Origin: RGIG3528 sp045640725
GTDB lineage: Bacteria; Bacillota; Clostridia; Lachnospirales; Lachnospiraceae
NCBI GenBank assembly: GCA_045640725.1
Contig: JAZUFN010000208.1
Coordinates: forward strand, 1-22,232
Direction: 5' to 3'
DNA: 22,232 bases
The notes below the pieces were generated by a model. That model did not search any database and had not been told where the DNA came from. It worked only from the letters and a program-made list of their open reading frames with translations. The position numbers were made by a program, and so were the translations under genes. Positions 14,388 through 22,232 of the stretch are shown piece after piece; position 1 is the first letter of the stretch; every line of letters starts with the position of its first letter.

Positions 14388-15545
14388 ATGAACAATTTCA
14401 GATTTCACGTACGTACAGATGTAAGATTCGGTAAGGATCAGATAAACAGCCTGCCGGAGGTAGTATCCCCCCTGGGCAAAAAAGTGCTCATGGTATACGG
14501 TGGCGGCAGCATTAAGAAAAATGGCCTTTATGACAAAATACATGCCCTGATGCAGGGTGTAGAGCTGCTGGAAATGGGTGGTATCGAGCCCAATCCCAAG
14601 ATTGAATTTATCCGTGAGGCAGCGGCCCTTTGTAAAAATGAGCAGGTGGAAGTAGTGCTGGCAGTAGGAGGCGGCAGTGTTATTGACTCAGCCAAGGTCA
14701 TAGCAGCAGGAGCCTTCTATGAGGGTGATCCCTGGGATCTGGTAACAGATGGCCGTAAAATAGGCAAAGTACTGCCCATAGTAGCAGTGCTGACTTTGGC
14801 AGCTACAGGCTCTGAAATGAACAAGAACGCCGTAGTTTCCAATATGGCTCTCAATGAGAAGCTGGGCACCGGCTCCCATGAATTTATCCCTATGGCAGCT
14901 ATATGCGACCCCACCTACCTTTACAGCCTTCCGGCCAAGCAGACAGCAGCAGGCACAGCAGATATTATGTCTCACGTTTTTGAACAGTATTTCAGAAAGG
15001 ACACAGGGGCTTTTCTTACAGACAGTTTTTCCGAAAGTATCTTAAAGACCTGTATCAGGTACTGTCCTATAGCTCTCAAGGAGCCTGACAATTACGAGGC
15101 CAGAGCCAATCTCATGTGGGCCAGCACCATGGCCTTAAACGGCCTGACTTCCTGTGGTAAGGGTGGCGCCTGGACCTGCCATCCTATTGAGCATGAGCTC
15201 AGTGCATTTTACGACATTACTCACGGCGAGGGTCTGGCTATTGTTACACCTCGCTGGATGCGCTATATACTGAACGATGATACAGTAGAGCAGTTTGCCC
15301 GCTACGGTGAAAACGTGTGGGGTATCAAGGAAACTGACCCTTATAAGGCAGCCAATGCAGCTATAGATGCCACAGAGAATTTCTTTAAGTCCTGCGGCAT
15401 CCCCATGACCCTGGGAGAAGTAGGTATTGACGATAGCAAGATAGATACCATGGCAGAGGCCTGTGTGAGAAATAATAACCTTTCCTCCGCCTTTGTTCCT
15501 CTTTCAGCTGCGGATATCGCCAACATTTTAAGAAAGTGCTTATAA
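14388..15545 (+). CDS. Iron-containing alcohol dehydrogenase (NAD(P)H butanol dehydrogenase-like)
   Basis: 385 residues from ATG 14388 with CAGGAGG upstream; an earlier in-frame start at 14277 would translate through the terminator and is rejected. The nucleotide-binding region shows VLMVYGGGS and LAVGGGSVIDSAKVIAAGA. The four metal ligands can be placed as Asp192 and His196 (ADIMSHVFEQ), His265 and His279 (HPIEHELSAFYDITHGEGLA), with the 14-residue spacing between the last two as in FucO. NFRFHVRTDVRFGKDQINSL at the N-terminus is characteristic of the BdhA/YqhD branch. It should interconvert aldehydes and primary alcohols in fermentation. It is a single-gene unit between two terminators. Confidence 0.93.
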   Translation: MNNFRFHVRTDVRFGKDQINSLPEVVSPLGKKVLMVYGGGSIKKNGLYDKIHALMQGVELLEMGGIEPNPKIEFIREAAALCKNEQVEVVLAVGGGSVIDSAKVIAAGAFYEGDPWDLVTDGRKIGKVLPIVAVLTLAATGSEMNKNAVVSNMALNEKLGTGSHEFIPMAAICDPTYLYSLPAKQTAAGTADIMSHVFEQYFRKDTGAFLTDSFSESILKTCIRYCPIALKEPDNYEARANLMWASTMALNGLTSCGKGGAWTCHPIEHELSAFYDITHGEGLAIVTPRWMRYILNDDTVEQFARYGENVWGIKETDPYKAANAAIDATENFFKSCGIPMTLGEVGIDDSKIDTMAEACVRNNNLSSAFVPLSAADIANILRKCL

Positions 15546-15552
15546 TTTCAAG

Positions 15553-15593
15553 GAATTTGTCACGGATTTCAGGTCTGTGACAAATTCTTTTTT
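15553..15593 (+). terminator. Intrinsic terminator after the alcohol dehydrogenase
   Basis: GAATTTGTCAC (15553-15563) pairs perfectly with GTGACAAATTC (15577-15587), loop of 13, followed by TTTTTT. Confidence 0.9.
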
Positions 15594-15595
15594 AT

Positions 15596-15624
15596 TTGCT
15601 TTTGCATAGCAAGAGGAGTATAAT
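15596..15624 (+). promoter_or_regulatory. Sigma-A promoter of the deacetylase gene
   Basis: TTGCTT (15596-15601), 17 bases, then a perfect TATAAT (15619-15624). A start near 15631 leaves a 40-base leader with AAGGGGAAAG before the ATG. Confidence 0.75.
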
Positions 15625-15670
15625 GATACTATCTGTTTTTGTGTAGTTTTTTTATAAAAGGGGAAAGAAT

Positions 15671-17386
15671 ATGAGAAGTAACAGTAAAAAAATGGTTGCG
15701 ATGCTGTCGTCTCTGGCAGCGGTGCTTTTGTTTATCTTAGTAGCCTACACAGGCTGTGGCGGCAAGGCTGAGATTAAAGTAGAAGGCGGCGATAAGCAGG
15801 TAGCTGAGTATGGTGAGTCTTTTACCACTCCGCAGGGCCAATTATACAAGAACAAGACTGTAGACAGCACCGTGACAGTACGGGTAGAGGGGAGCGTAGA
15901 TACAGGAAAGCTGGGAAACTATACTCTCACTTATACAGCGACTATTAAAAATAAGCTGATTGAAAAGCAGGTAGAGGTCACAGTCCGCGACACCAAGGCT
16001 CCGGTTATCAGTCTGGTGGGAGGCGAGGAAGTGGCAGTGCGTCCCGGCAGCACCTATGTGGAGCAGGGATTTTCCGCCATTGACAATCTGGACGGAGATG
16101 TGACTGCTAATGTCAGGGTAGATGTGACTGCAGACAAGATTACATATACTGTCACAGATACTTGCGGTAACAGCGTAAGCGTTCAGAGAAAGATTGTTTA
16201 CCGAGATGCAGATGCGCCTGTTGTTACCCTTTTGGGGGACAGCGACATCTTGCTGGAGATAGGCGATAAATATGTGGAAAAGGGCGCTACAGCTCTGGAT
16301 GAGACTGATGGTGATGTTACCTCCAAAATCAAGGTATCCGGTGAGGTGGACACATCCAAGTCAGGCATCTACAAGCTGACCTATTCCGTGGCAGATGCGG
16401 CAGGTAACGTGGGCGAGGCATACCGTATCGTCAAGGTACGTGATACAGAGGCACCTGTGATTACTCTGACCGGAGATAAGAAAATATATATGAAGCGCGG
16501 TGAGCTTTATGTGGAGCCGGGCTACAATGTTACTGACAATCTGGAAGGCGACCTTACAAGTAAGGTTCTGGTAGAGGGTACGGTAGATACTACCAAGCTG
16601 GGCGTATATACCCTCAAGTATACGGTTAAGGATTCTTTCGACAATGAAGCCAGTGAGATCAGAGAGGTCTATGTTTACATCCAGCAGGGCGATGTCTCAG
16701 GTGTTCCGGAGACCGGTGATAAGCGTATTTACCTGACTTTTGATGATGGCCCCAGCAAGTACACTCAGGAGCTTTTGGATATTCTGGACAAGTATAATGT
16801 AAAGGCCACATTCTTTGTTACCAATCAGAGCTCGGCTCAAAAGTATCAGGATATGATAAAAAAAGAAGCAGAGGCCGGTCACACTGTTGCAGTACACACA
16901 TATACGCATGACTATAAGGTGGTTTATGCCAGTGTGGATGCCTACTTTGACGATTTGGAAAAAATGAGTGATGTGGTGAAGGCACAGACAGGCAAGGTGC
17001 CTACCATCGTCAGATTCCCCGGTGGTACCTCCAACAAAGTCAGTGCAGATTATACCAAGGGTATCATGACCAAGCTGTCCCAGATGCTGCCTGAGCTGGG
17101 CTACAAATATATCGACTGGAATGTTACTTCAGGCGACTCTGAGCTTCCTGCATCTCTTAGGACCAAAGATGCTCTTAGCTCTGACAAAAAGGCTTATGTG
17201 GAACAGCACACTATTGAGAAGATTATAGCACGTAAAGGGAAGTATTCTGTGGTGCTCCAGCATGATATTACTCAGTGGAGTGTTCAGGCCACAGAACAGA
17301 TTATTCTGTGGGGCCTGGAGAATGGATACACCTTCCTGCCACTCACCATGGATTCTCCGAATTGTGTTCATAAGCCAAACAACTAA
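15671..17386 (+). CDS. Cell-surface NodB polysaccharide deacetylase with Ig-like repeats
   Basis: 571 residues. Residues 8-28 are a hydrophobic export signal ending in AYTGC (Cys29), an imperfect lipobox, so the protein is either lipid-anchored or held by an uncleaved helix. Four DUF5011-type Ig-like repeats follow (roughly 32-107, 112-184, 187-264 and 267-343), the last three each opening with a V-x-L-x-G strand and containing a YVE-x-G motif and a D-G/E-x-D/L turn. The NodB catalytic domain (353-565) is complete: TFDDGP (Asp358, Asp359), HTYTH metal ligands (His409, His413), RFPGG (Arg448), DWN (Asp482) and LQH (His531). It should remove acetyl groups from N-acetylglucosamine of peptidoglycan or an exopolysaccharide, raising lysozyme tolerance. 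The repeats are likely a wall-binding stalk. The pyrophosphatase gene follows after 15 bases with no terminator. Confidence 0.93.
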   Translation: MRSNSKKMVAMLSSLAAVLLFILVAYTGCGGKAEIKVEGGDKQVAEYGESFTTPQGQLYKNKTVDSTVTVRVEGSVDTGKLGNYTLTYTATIKNKLIEKQVEVTVRDTKAPVISLVGGEEVAVRPGSTYVEQGFSAIDNLDGDVTANVRVDVTADKITYTVTDTCGNSVSVQRKIVYRDADAPVVTLLGDSDILLEIGDKYVEKGATALDETDGDVTSKIKVSGEVDTSKSGIYKLTYSVADAAGNVGEAYRIVKVRDTEAPVITLTGDKKIYMKRGELYVEPGYNVTDNLEGDLTSKVLVEGTVDTTKLGVYTLKYTVKDSFDNEASEIREVYVYIQQGDVSGVPETGDKRIYLTFDDGPSKYTQELLDILDKYNVKATFFVTNQSSAQKYQDMIKKEAEAGHTVAVHTYTHDYKVVYASVDAYFDDLEKMSDVVKAQTGKVPTIVRFPGGTSNKVSADYTKGIMTKLSQMLPELGYKYIDWNVTSGDSELPASLRTKDALSSDKKAYVEQHTIEKIIARKGKYSVVLQHDITQWSVQATEQIILWGLENGYTFLPLTMDSPNCVHKPNN

Positions 17387-17401
17387 AACAGAGGTTGATT
17401 A

Positions 17402-19042
17402 ATGGATAAAAAAGTCTTTATCATAGGACACAGAAATCCCGATACGGATTCTATCTGTTCGGCTATTTCATATGCAGAGTTAAAAAATAAAACCGGCGAC
17501 GGAAGCTCAGTCTACATTCCCCGTCGTGCCGGACATCTGAATGAGGAGACTCAGTACGTACTGGATTATTTCGGTATTCCTGCTCCTCAGTATATGAAGG
17601 AAGTTTCCACCCAGGTGCGTGATATCGAGATTCGTGACAATCAGGGTATCACCGATGAAGTTTCCATCAAAAAAGCCTGGGATATCATGGACCGGAGAAA
17701 TGTAGTGACTCTGCCCATTGTGGAGGAGCGTGCACTTAAGGGTATCATAACAGTCGGTGCGGTGGCCAGATCCTATATGGACGTTTATGACAATCGTATT
17801 CTGTCAGATGCTCATACCAGCTATAAAAACATTGTAGAGACTCTTGAAGGTCAGCTGGTAGCCGGAGATATCAACGGCTTTTTTGAAAACGGTAAGGTGG
17901 TGGTAGCGGCTGCCAATCCCGATGTTATGGAAAATATCATCGATGCTTCCGATATGGTTATTCTGGGCAATAGATACGAAGCTCAGCTTTGTGCCGTGGA
18001 GATGCAGGCAGGTGCCATTATTGTGTGTGACGGTTCTACCGTGACCAAGACTATAAAGAGACTGGCAGAGCAGAACGGCTGTCGTGTCATTGTTACCAAT
18101 TATGATGCCTATACCACTGCCCGTCTTATCAATCAGAGTATTCCCGTCAAGCATTTTATGATGAAGGCAGAAGATATTGTTTCCTTCCACATAGACGATA
18201 CTCTGGATGATATAAAGGAAATCATGACCAAGAATCGTTTCCGTGATTTCCCTATATTGGATGAGAATGATTGCTACATCGGCACTATTTCCCGCAGAAA
18301 TGTACTTAGTGCCAATAAAAAACAGGTTATTCTGGTAGACCACAATGAAAAGGGACAGGCTCCCGAGGGTATTGAAGAGGCTGAGATTTCGGAGATTATA
18401 GATCACCACAGACTGGGGACTATAGAGACCATGACCCCTGTTTTTTTCAGAAATCAGCCTGTGGGCTGTACCTGTACCATCATCTATCAGATGTACAAGG
18501 AAAGGGGCATAATACCTGACAAAAAGACGGCAGGCCTTATGTGTGCTGCCATTCTGTCAGACACCCTGATTTTCCTCTCCCCTACCTGCACCGAGATTGA
18601 TAAGCAGAGCGCTTTGGAGCTGGCAGCTATAGCGGAGATCAATACAGAGGCATTTGCTGAAAAAATGTTTAAGGCAGGCTCCAATTTCGGCTCCAAGAAT
18701 ATCAGGGACATTATTTTCCGTGACTTCAAGCGTTTTACCATTAATGATGTTAATTTCGGCATCGGTCAGGTCAACACCATGTCCGGTGAGGAAATAGAAG
18801 AGCTGAAGCCAAGAGTGTTGGAGTATATGAAGAGTGACGTGGCAGGTGATGAGATTCTTTTCATCATGCTTACCAACATTATGTCCGGTTCATCTGAAGT
18901 GGTATGCTCCAATGCTGCAGCGGTTCACATTTTATCGGAAAGCTTTAACATTAAGATGGACGGCCAGTCAGCCACTCTGCCGGGAGTGGTATCAAGAAAG
19001 AAACAATTAGTCCCCAGTATCATTGAGGGATTGCAACAGTAA
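17402..19042 (+). CDS. ppaC: Manganese-dependent inorganic pyrophosphatase with CBS and DRTGG domains
   Basis: 546 residues, much longer than the 310-residue catalytic-only form. The DHH domain opens with IIGHRNPDTDSICSAISY (His10, Asp14, Asp16 bind metal) and is interrupted by a regulatory insert: CBS 1 (about 70-125), DRTGG (about 135-245) and CBS 2 (about 250-308). The catalytic DHH motif resumes with VDHNE and EIIDHHRLG, and the DHHA2 domain ends with SRKKQLVPSI. In the characterised clostridial relatives the insert binds adenine nucleotides such as AMP and diadenosine polyphosphates to tune activity. It hydrolyses pyrophosphate in the cytosol and pulls biosynthetic reactions forward. The domain order is intact and no key residue is missing. 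Confidence 0.95.
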   Translation: MDKKVFIIGHRNPDTDSICSAISYAELKNKTGDGSSVYIPRRAGHLNEETQYVLDYFGIPAPQYMKEVSTQVRDIEIRDNQGITDEVSIKKAWDIMDRRNVVTLPIVEERALKGIITVGAVARSYMDVYDNRILSDAHTSYKNIVETLEGQLVAGDINGFFENGKVVVAAANPDVMENIIDASDMVILGNRYEAQLCAVEMQAGAIIVCDGSTVTKTIKRLAEQNGCRVIVTNYDAYTTARLINQSIPVKHFMMKAEDIVSFHIDDTLDDIKEIMTKNRFRDFPILDENDCYIGTISRRNVLSANKKQVILVDHNEKGQAPEGIEEAEISEIIDHHRLGTIETMTPVFFRNQPVGCTCTIIYQMYKERGIIPDKKTAGLMCAAILSDTLIFLSPTCTEIDKQSALELAAIAEINTEAFAEKMFKAGSNFGSKNIRDIIFRDFKRFTINDVNFGIGQVNTMSGEEIEELKPRVLEYMKSDVAGDEILFIMLTNIMSGSSEVVCSNAAAVHILSESFNIKMDGQSATLPGVVSRKKQLVPSIIEGLQQ

Positions 19043-19043
19043 G

Positions 19044-19117
19044 GTAAATAAGATCAATGGTTTTATTTACGCTGATAACGGGAGGACTGCTACAGAAGCA
19101 GGAGAGAAAACCGTTAT
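19044..19117 (+). other. Two hairpins in the leader of cvfB
   Basis: The 97-base gap before cvfB contains an 8-pair hairpin, GTAAATAA (19044-19051) with TTATTTAC (19063-19070). Beside it is a nested structure: an outer stem ATAACGG (19075-19081) with CCGTTAT (19111-19117) and an inner CTGCT (19087-19091) with AGCAG (19097-19101). The first has no T-run and does not look like a good terminator. No known riboswitch class was recognised. Confidence 0.5.
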
Positions 19118-19139
19118 GTGATAGTTGAAAGGATATATC

Positions 19140-20015
19140 ATGTTTATTTTAGGACGCAAACAAGTATTAAGAGTAGCCAAGCTGGCCGATCACGGTGCAT
19201 ATCTGGCTGAGAATCCGGATGCGGATTTTACAGGGATTCCTGCAGATGAGCTGATCGAGTCCAGAAATCTGCTTTTACCCAAAAAAGAGGCTGCCGGACT
19301 TAAGGTAGACGACAGCGTGGAGGTATTTGTCTACAAGGATTCTGAGGACAGACCTATAGCCACTACTGTTGAGCCTCTGCTTAAGATGGGGCAGATTGCC
19401 AGACTTAGGGTAAAGGATGTGGCTACCATCGGAGCTTTCCTGGACTGGGGCCTGTTGAAGGACCTTTTCCTGCCTTTTAAGCAGCAGACTTATAGGGTGA
19501 AAAAGGATGATGAGGTGCTGGTCACTCTGTATGTGGATAAGAGCTCACGTCTTTGCGCTACCATGAAGATTTATAACAGTCTTCAGAGCGACAGCCCTTA
19601 CAAAAAGGATGATGTGGTAACAGGCTATTGTTACGAGATAATAGAAGCCTTTGGTGCATACATCGCTGTAGATGACAAGTATTCCGCCCTTATACCCAAG
19701 CACAGACTTTTCCAAAAGGTGCTGCCGGGGATGACTGTTACTGCCAATGTGGCCAGAGTCATGGAGGATGGACGTCTGGAGCTGAATCCTCGTGAAAAGG
19801 CTCATGTAGCCCTGGGGGCAGATGGAGACATGATTTACGATATGCTGGTGGAGGCAGGCGGCTTCCTGCCGTATCATGACAAGACTTCTCCTGAGCTTAT
19901 TATGGCCAAATTCGGTCTGTCAAAAAATGCATTTAAACGTGCCATCGGCCACCTTCAGAAGGAAGGTAAAATAACCATAGCCGAAGATGGCATAAGTAAG
20001 GTTTGGGGGAGATAA
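19140..20015 (+). CDS. cvfB: CvfB family S1 RNA-binding regulator
   Basis: 291 residues from ATG 19140 with GAAAGGA upstream; the TTG at 19125 is in the ribosome binding site. The N-terminus FILGRKQVLRVAKLADHGAY and the order of three beta-barrel S1-type segments (about 60-130, 130-205 and the N-terminal 1-60) followed by a winged helix (about 225-290, ending KRAIGHLQKEGKI) match CvfB/YitL. S. aureus CvfB binds RNA and influences virulence gene expression. In the second S1 segment DVATIGAFLDWGLLKDLFLPF is particularly typical. It overlaps closely with the next gene: the stop lies three bases before the CPBP start, whose ribosome binding site GGGGGAG is within the cvfB end. The two are probably one operon. 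Confidence 0.88.
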   Translation: MFILGRKQVLRVAKLADHGAYLAENPDADFTGIPADELIESRNLLLPKKEAAGLKVDDSVEVFVYKDSEDRPIATTVEPLLKMGQIARLRVKDVATIGAFLDWGLLKDLFLPFKQQTYRVKKDDEVLVTLYVDKSSRLCATMKIYNSLQSDSPYKKDDVVTGYCYEIIEAFGAYIAVDDKYSALIPKHRLFQKVLPGMTVTANVARVMEDGRLELNPREKAHVALGADGDMIYDMLVEAGGFLPYHDKTSPELIMAKFGLSKNAFKRAIGHLQKEGKITIAEDGISKVWGR

Positions 20016-20017
20016 GA

Positions 20018-21160
20018 ATGAAAGATGAGTTGAAGATAAAGCTGGCCAACTATGCCTTTTTAGCGGCTATGATTATTAGTGTTGCCAGTGCTTTTATACC
20101 TATTGATTTTCCGAATTATACAGTACTGGTGCTGTATTCACAGTTCACCATAGCTTTGCCCTTTATTGTGCTTTTTATCATGAAGAAGGTCAGGGCTGAT
20201 GCTTCCGAGAAGGTTACTTATGCTCAGGAAGTGAACATGAGAAAAATGAAGCCGGTGGCCATATTGCTTACCATACTGATGGCTTTCCTGATTCAGCCTG
20301 TTCTGGCATTTTTTAACGCCCTGTCACTGGTATTTACCACATCCACTACCAGCTCCAACATTTTTGCCATGACCAAGGGCATGCCCTTTTGGCTGGCCGC
20401 TCTTCTTATAGCTGCTCTGCCTGCTTTTATGGAGGAGACGGTATACAGAGGATTTCTCTACAGACCTTTACGAGCTGCCAATCCCTGGAAGGCTGTGATT
20501 CTTACAGGATTCTGTTTTGGACTTATGCACGGCAATCTGAATCAGTTTATGTATGCCTTTGTTATGGGCATTGCTTTTGCGCTGATCAACGAGGCTACAG
20601 GCTCTATCCTGTCCTCCATGATTGTACATTTCATCAGCAATTTTATCAGTGTTGTTCAGCTTTATATGCTGCCCAAGCTGTATGAAGCAGTACAGTACCT
20701 CTACAATTACATGCTTGATCACCAGGAGGAAAATGCTCAGTACGGTGAGACTATCAACATGCTGGAGCAGGCTTTTGGCGATCTGACATCTACTCCTGAG
20801 GCTTGGATTAACGCTATGATGGCAGAGGCTTCCAATTCTCATCTGGGACTGGGCATGGTCATTGCTACCTACCTGCCTTCTGCAGTGATTTTTGGATTTA
20901 TATCCTTCTTCATCCTGCGTACCATCAGCAAGCAGTCCGGTACCTGGAACAACTTCCGTCACGTTTTCCTGGGGGCGGAGAATCCTATCGTAGAGGCAGA
21001 AACAGTGTCTACTTACGGTACCGAGAGAGAGATACCTGAAGACAACGAAAAAGGCACTCCGGGACTCAGAGTGCTTACAATTCCTATGATGCTGGCCATC
21101 GCACTGGGCATCGTATTTATGTTTATTTATGAGACTTTAAAGCTGTTGCCTCAGGGGTAA
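20018..21160 (+). CDS. CPBP family intramembrane metalloprotease
   Basis: 380 residues from ATG 20018. It is multi-spanning (hydrophobic stretches near residues 10-27, 36-55, 79-105, 122-138, 158-172, 178-193, 200-215, then 285-305 and 355-375). The three CPBP/Abi motifs are complete: Glu139-Glu140-x-x-x-Arg144 in FMEETVYRGFLY, His171 in FGLMHGNLNQ, and His204/Asn208 in IVHFISNF. The family includes CAAX prenyl proteases, bacteriocin-immunity proteins and SdpR-controlled proteases. A long hydrophilic linker (about 215-282) and a second hydrophilic segment (about 308-352) extend it beyond the core. It is translationally adjacent to cvfB. The substrate is unknown; a self-immunity role is possible, but no bacteriocin gene is visible. 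Confidence 0.9.
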   Translation: MKDELKIKLANYAFLAAMIISVASAFIPIDFPNYTVLVLYSQFTIALPFIVLFIMKKVRADASEKVTYAQEVNMRKMKPVAILLTILMAFLIQPVLAFFNALSLVFTTSTTSSNIFAMTKGMPFWLAALLIAALPAFMEETVYRGFLYRPLRAANPWKAVILTGFCFGLMHGNLNQFMYAFVMGIAFALINEATGSILSSMIVHFISNFISVVQLYMLPKLYEAVQYLYNYMLDHQEENAQYGETINMLEQAFGDLTSTPEAWINAMMAEASNSHLGLGMVIATYLPSAVIFGFISFFILRTISKQSGTWNNFRHVFLGAENPIVEAETVSTYGTEREIPEDNEKGTPGLRVLTIPMMLAIALGIVFMFIYETLKLLPQG

Positions 21161-21189
21161 TTGTCAGAGGGACCTTTCTCATTGACAAC
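21161..21189 (+). repeat. Degenerate REP-like repeat, copy 3
   Basis: TTGTCAGAGGGACCTTTCTC followed by ATTGACAA aligns with the TGTCAGGGGGACGTATCT and AATTGACA of copies 2 and 4 with four mismatches over 26 bases, keeping the same order and spacing. The ends TTGTCA and TGACAA are inverted. It begins right after the CPBP stop codon. Confidence 0.65.
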
Positions 21190-21205
21190 TTTTTCAGCTT
21201 CGCTT

Positions 21206-21233
21206 GCGCCCTGGCGGCATCTGCCATGAGGCG
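21206..21233. other. GC-rich interrupted hairpin between convergent genes
   Basis: CGCC (21207-21210) pairs with GGCG (21230-21233) and TGGC (21212-21215) with GCCA (21223-21226), separated by small bulges. It could end transcripts of the CPBP or fructokinase genes, but no T-run follows on either strand, so it is not called a terminator. Confidence 0.35.
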
Positions 21234-21244
21234 TCATTATGAGT

Positions 21245-22111
21245 TTACAGCTCCTTAAGGGCCAGGGCTACGCAGCCCAGGATGCCCTGATTGTCATTGA
21301 GGCTGGGGCCTACAATGTAGCTGTCCATATCAGCGATTTCTTTAGTATTTATATAGCCGGCCAGCAGGTCGGCTGTTTTTTTACGAATAAGAGGGAAAAG
21401 CTGCTCCTGGTGCATAACGCCGCCACCCAGCACGATTTTTTTGGGGGCTAGTATCAGGATGTAGTTGACCAGGGCTTTGGCTATGTATTCTGCTTCCAAA
21501 TCCCAGACTTCGGCCTGATCTACCAGCTCGAAAGCTTTTTTGCCATAGCGGCCTTCGATGGCAGGGCCTGCAGCCAGGCCTTCAAAGCAGCAACCATGGT
21601 AAGGACACTTGCCTGCATAGTGGTCGGCAGGATTTTTAGAGATTAATATGTGGCCTGCTTCGGGATGCAGCATACCGTGAAGGAGATGGCCGTTGGACAA
21701 AACGCCTACTCCGATGCCTGTACCGATAGTAATATAGATGCCGTCTGTAATACCCTGCATACAGCCGTAGGTGGCTTCGCCCAGGGCAGCGGCGTTCACG
21801 TCTGTATCAAAGCCCACCGGGATATTCAAAGCTTTTTTGAATTCACCCAGTATATCGTAGAATTTCCAGGCTGTTTTTGGGGTAGAGGTAATGTAGCCGT
21901 AGGTGGCAGAGTCCTTGTTCAGGTCTGCCGGCCCAAAAGTACCTATACCCAGGGCACTCAGCTGCCATTTCCTAAAGTAATCAATTAAAACAGGCATAGT
22001 CTCAACAGGTGTAAGGGTAGGGAATGATGCTCTGTCGATAATATTTCCGTTTTCATCGGCGATAGCCACCACCATTTTGGTGCCGCCGGCTTCTAATGCT
22101 CCAATATACAT
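21245..22111 (-). CDS. ROK family fructokinase-like sugar kinase
   Basis: 288 residues, start at 22111 with AAGGAG six bases upstream on the minus strand. The N-terminal phosphate motif is GALEAGGTKMVVA (E-A-G-G-T-K in place of D-x-G-G-T). The catalytic base is Asp104 in FDTDVNAAALGEA, followed by the TIGTGIGVGV loop. The ROK zinc site is visible as His154, Cys169, His172 and Cys174 in the HPEAGH to KCPYHGCCFEG region. LEGLAAGPAIEGRYG-like spacing and GFDTDVN favour the fructokinase/ScrK-GmuE subgroup over glucokinase or regulator members, and there is no DNA-binding domain. It should phosphorylate fructose (or a related hexose) with ATP. It converges with the CPBP gene, and the REP-like repeat cluster lies in its upstream region. 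Confidence 0.88.
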   Translation of the reverse strand: MYIGALEAGGTKMVVAIADENGNIIDRASFPTLTPVETMPVLIDYFRKWQLSALGIGTFGPADLNKDSATYGYITSTPKTAWKFYDILGEFKKALNIPVGFDTDVNAAALGEATYGCMQGITDGIYITIGTGIGVGVLSNGHLLHGMLHPEAGHILISKNPADHYAGKCPYHGCCFEGLAAGPAIEGRYGKKAFELVDQAEVWDLEAEYIAKALVNYILILAPKKIVLGGGVMHQEQLFPLIRKKTADLLAGYINTKEIADMDSYIVGPSLNDNQGILGCVALALKEL

Positions 22112-22133
22112 ATTTGCTCCTTTTTTGAATGAA

Positions 22134-22232
22134 GTGTGTCAGGGGGACGTATCTGTTTGTCACATTTGTGTCAGGGGGACGTATCTAATTGACACACTTT
22201 TTCAAAAATGTGTCAATTAGATACGTCCCCCT
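22134..22232. repeat. REP-like repeat cluster, copy 4, with long perfect hairpin, cut by window edge
   Basis: Two direct units starting GTGTGTCAGGGGGACGTATC (22134) and TGTGTCAGGGGGACGTATCT (22167) are followed by an inverted unit. The 24 bases 22173-22196 are perfectly complementary to 22209-22232, with a 12-base spacer (CTTTTTCAAAAA) that itself can pair. The inverted unit is cut by the end of the window, so the element may continue. Confidence 0.9.

Noticed and set aside
15553..15593. Possible further repeat copy, because of the TTGTCAC/GTGACAA arms
   Set aside because: The segment lacks the GGGGGACG core and fits an ordinary terminator with a T-run.
16223..16240. GGGGGAC string inside the deacetylase gene
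   Set aside because: It encodes the conserved LLGDS stretch of an Ig-like repeat and has none of the flanking repeat sequence.
15770..16700. DNA-level tandem repeat in the deacetylase gene
   Set aside because: The similarity is at protein level (Ig-like domains); the nucleotide units have diverged and are not a recent tandem array.

Overview
The window looks like a chromosomal segment of an anaerobic, low-to-mid GC member of the Bacillota, most likely class Clostridia. This is inferred from gene content rather than from a marker gene: a HydE-type maturase for [FeFe]-hydrogenase, a CBS/DRTGG-type manganese pyrophosphatase, CvfB, YhfC, a preQ1-I riboswitch, strong AGGAGG-like ribosome binding sites and sigma-A promoters. 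No rRNA, tRNA, CRISPR array or transposase gene is visible.

Layout. Bases 1-1264 are clearly AT-richer than the rest and hold a 5'-truncated metallo-beta-lactamase-fold gene and a GNAT acetyltransferase whose last codons are a copy of a dispersed repeat. A sigma-A promoter, a preQ1-I riboswitch and an intrinsic terminator (1247-1378) then control a VUT/YhhQ-type transporter and a tightly linked amidase. Next come a MerR regulator with membrane segments and a zinc ribbon, overlapping a YhfC intramembrane protease (3593-5196), a lipoprotein of unknown role, a flavin-binding PPOX-type protein, and a HAD phosphatase + GNAT pair. hydE runs on the minus strand (7933-8964) and faces away from a two-component operon (9131-11012). 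A FtsX-type ABC transporter (11134-14277) follows, then an iron alcohol dehydrogenase, a secreted or lipid-anchored NodB deacetylase with bacterial Ig-like repeats, the Mn-pyrophosphatase, CvfB, a CPBP intramembrane protease, and a minus-strand ROK fructokinase.

How the parts relate. The response regulator/kinase pair directly precedes the ABC permease and ATPase, the usual arrangement of a sensing and export module, although a strong hairpin separates the two transcription units. The transporter-amidase pair should respond to the queuosine precursor preQ1. The MerR-YhfC pair is translationally coupled and has its own palindromic MerR-type promoter.

The most distinctive non-genic signal is a family of GGGGGACGTATCT-type palindromic repeats at four loci (1201, 8986, 21161, 22134). 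They resemble REP-like elements mobilised by Y1 (IS200-like/RAYT) transposases. One copy has rewritten the end of a gene, one sits in the probable hydE leader, and the last forms a long perfect hairpin running into the right edge of the window.
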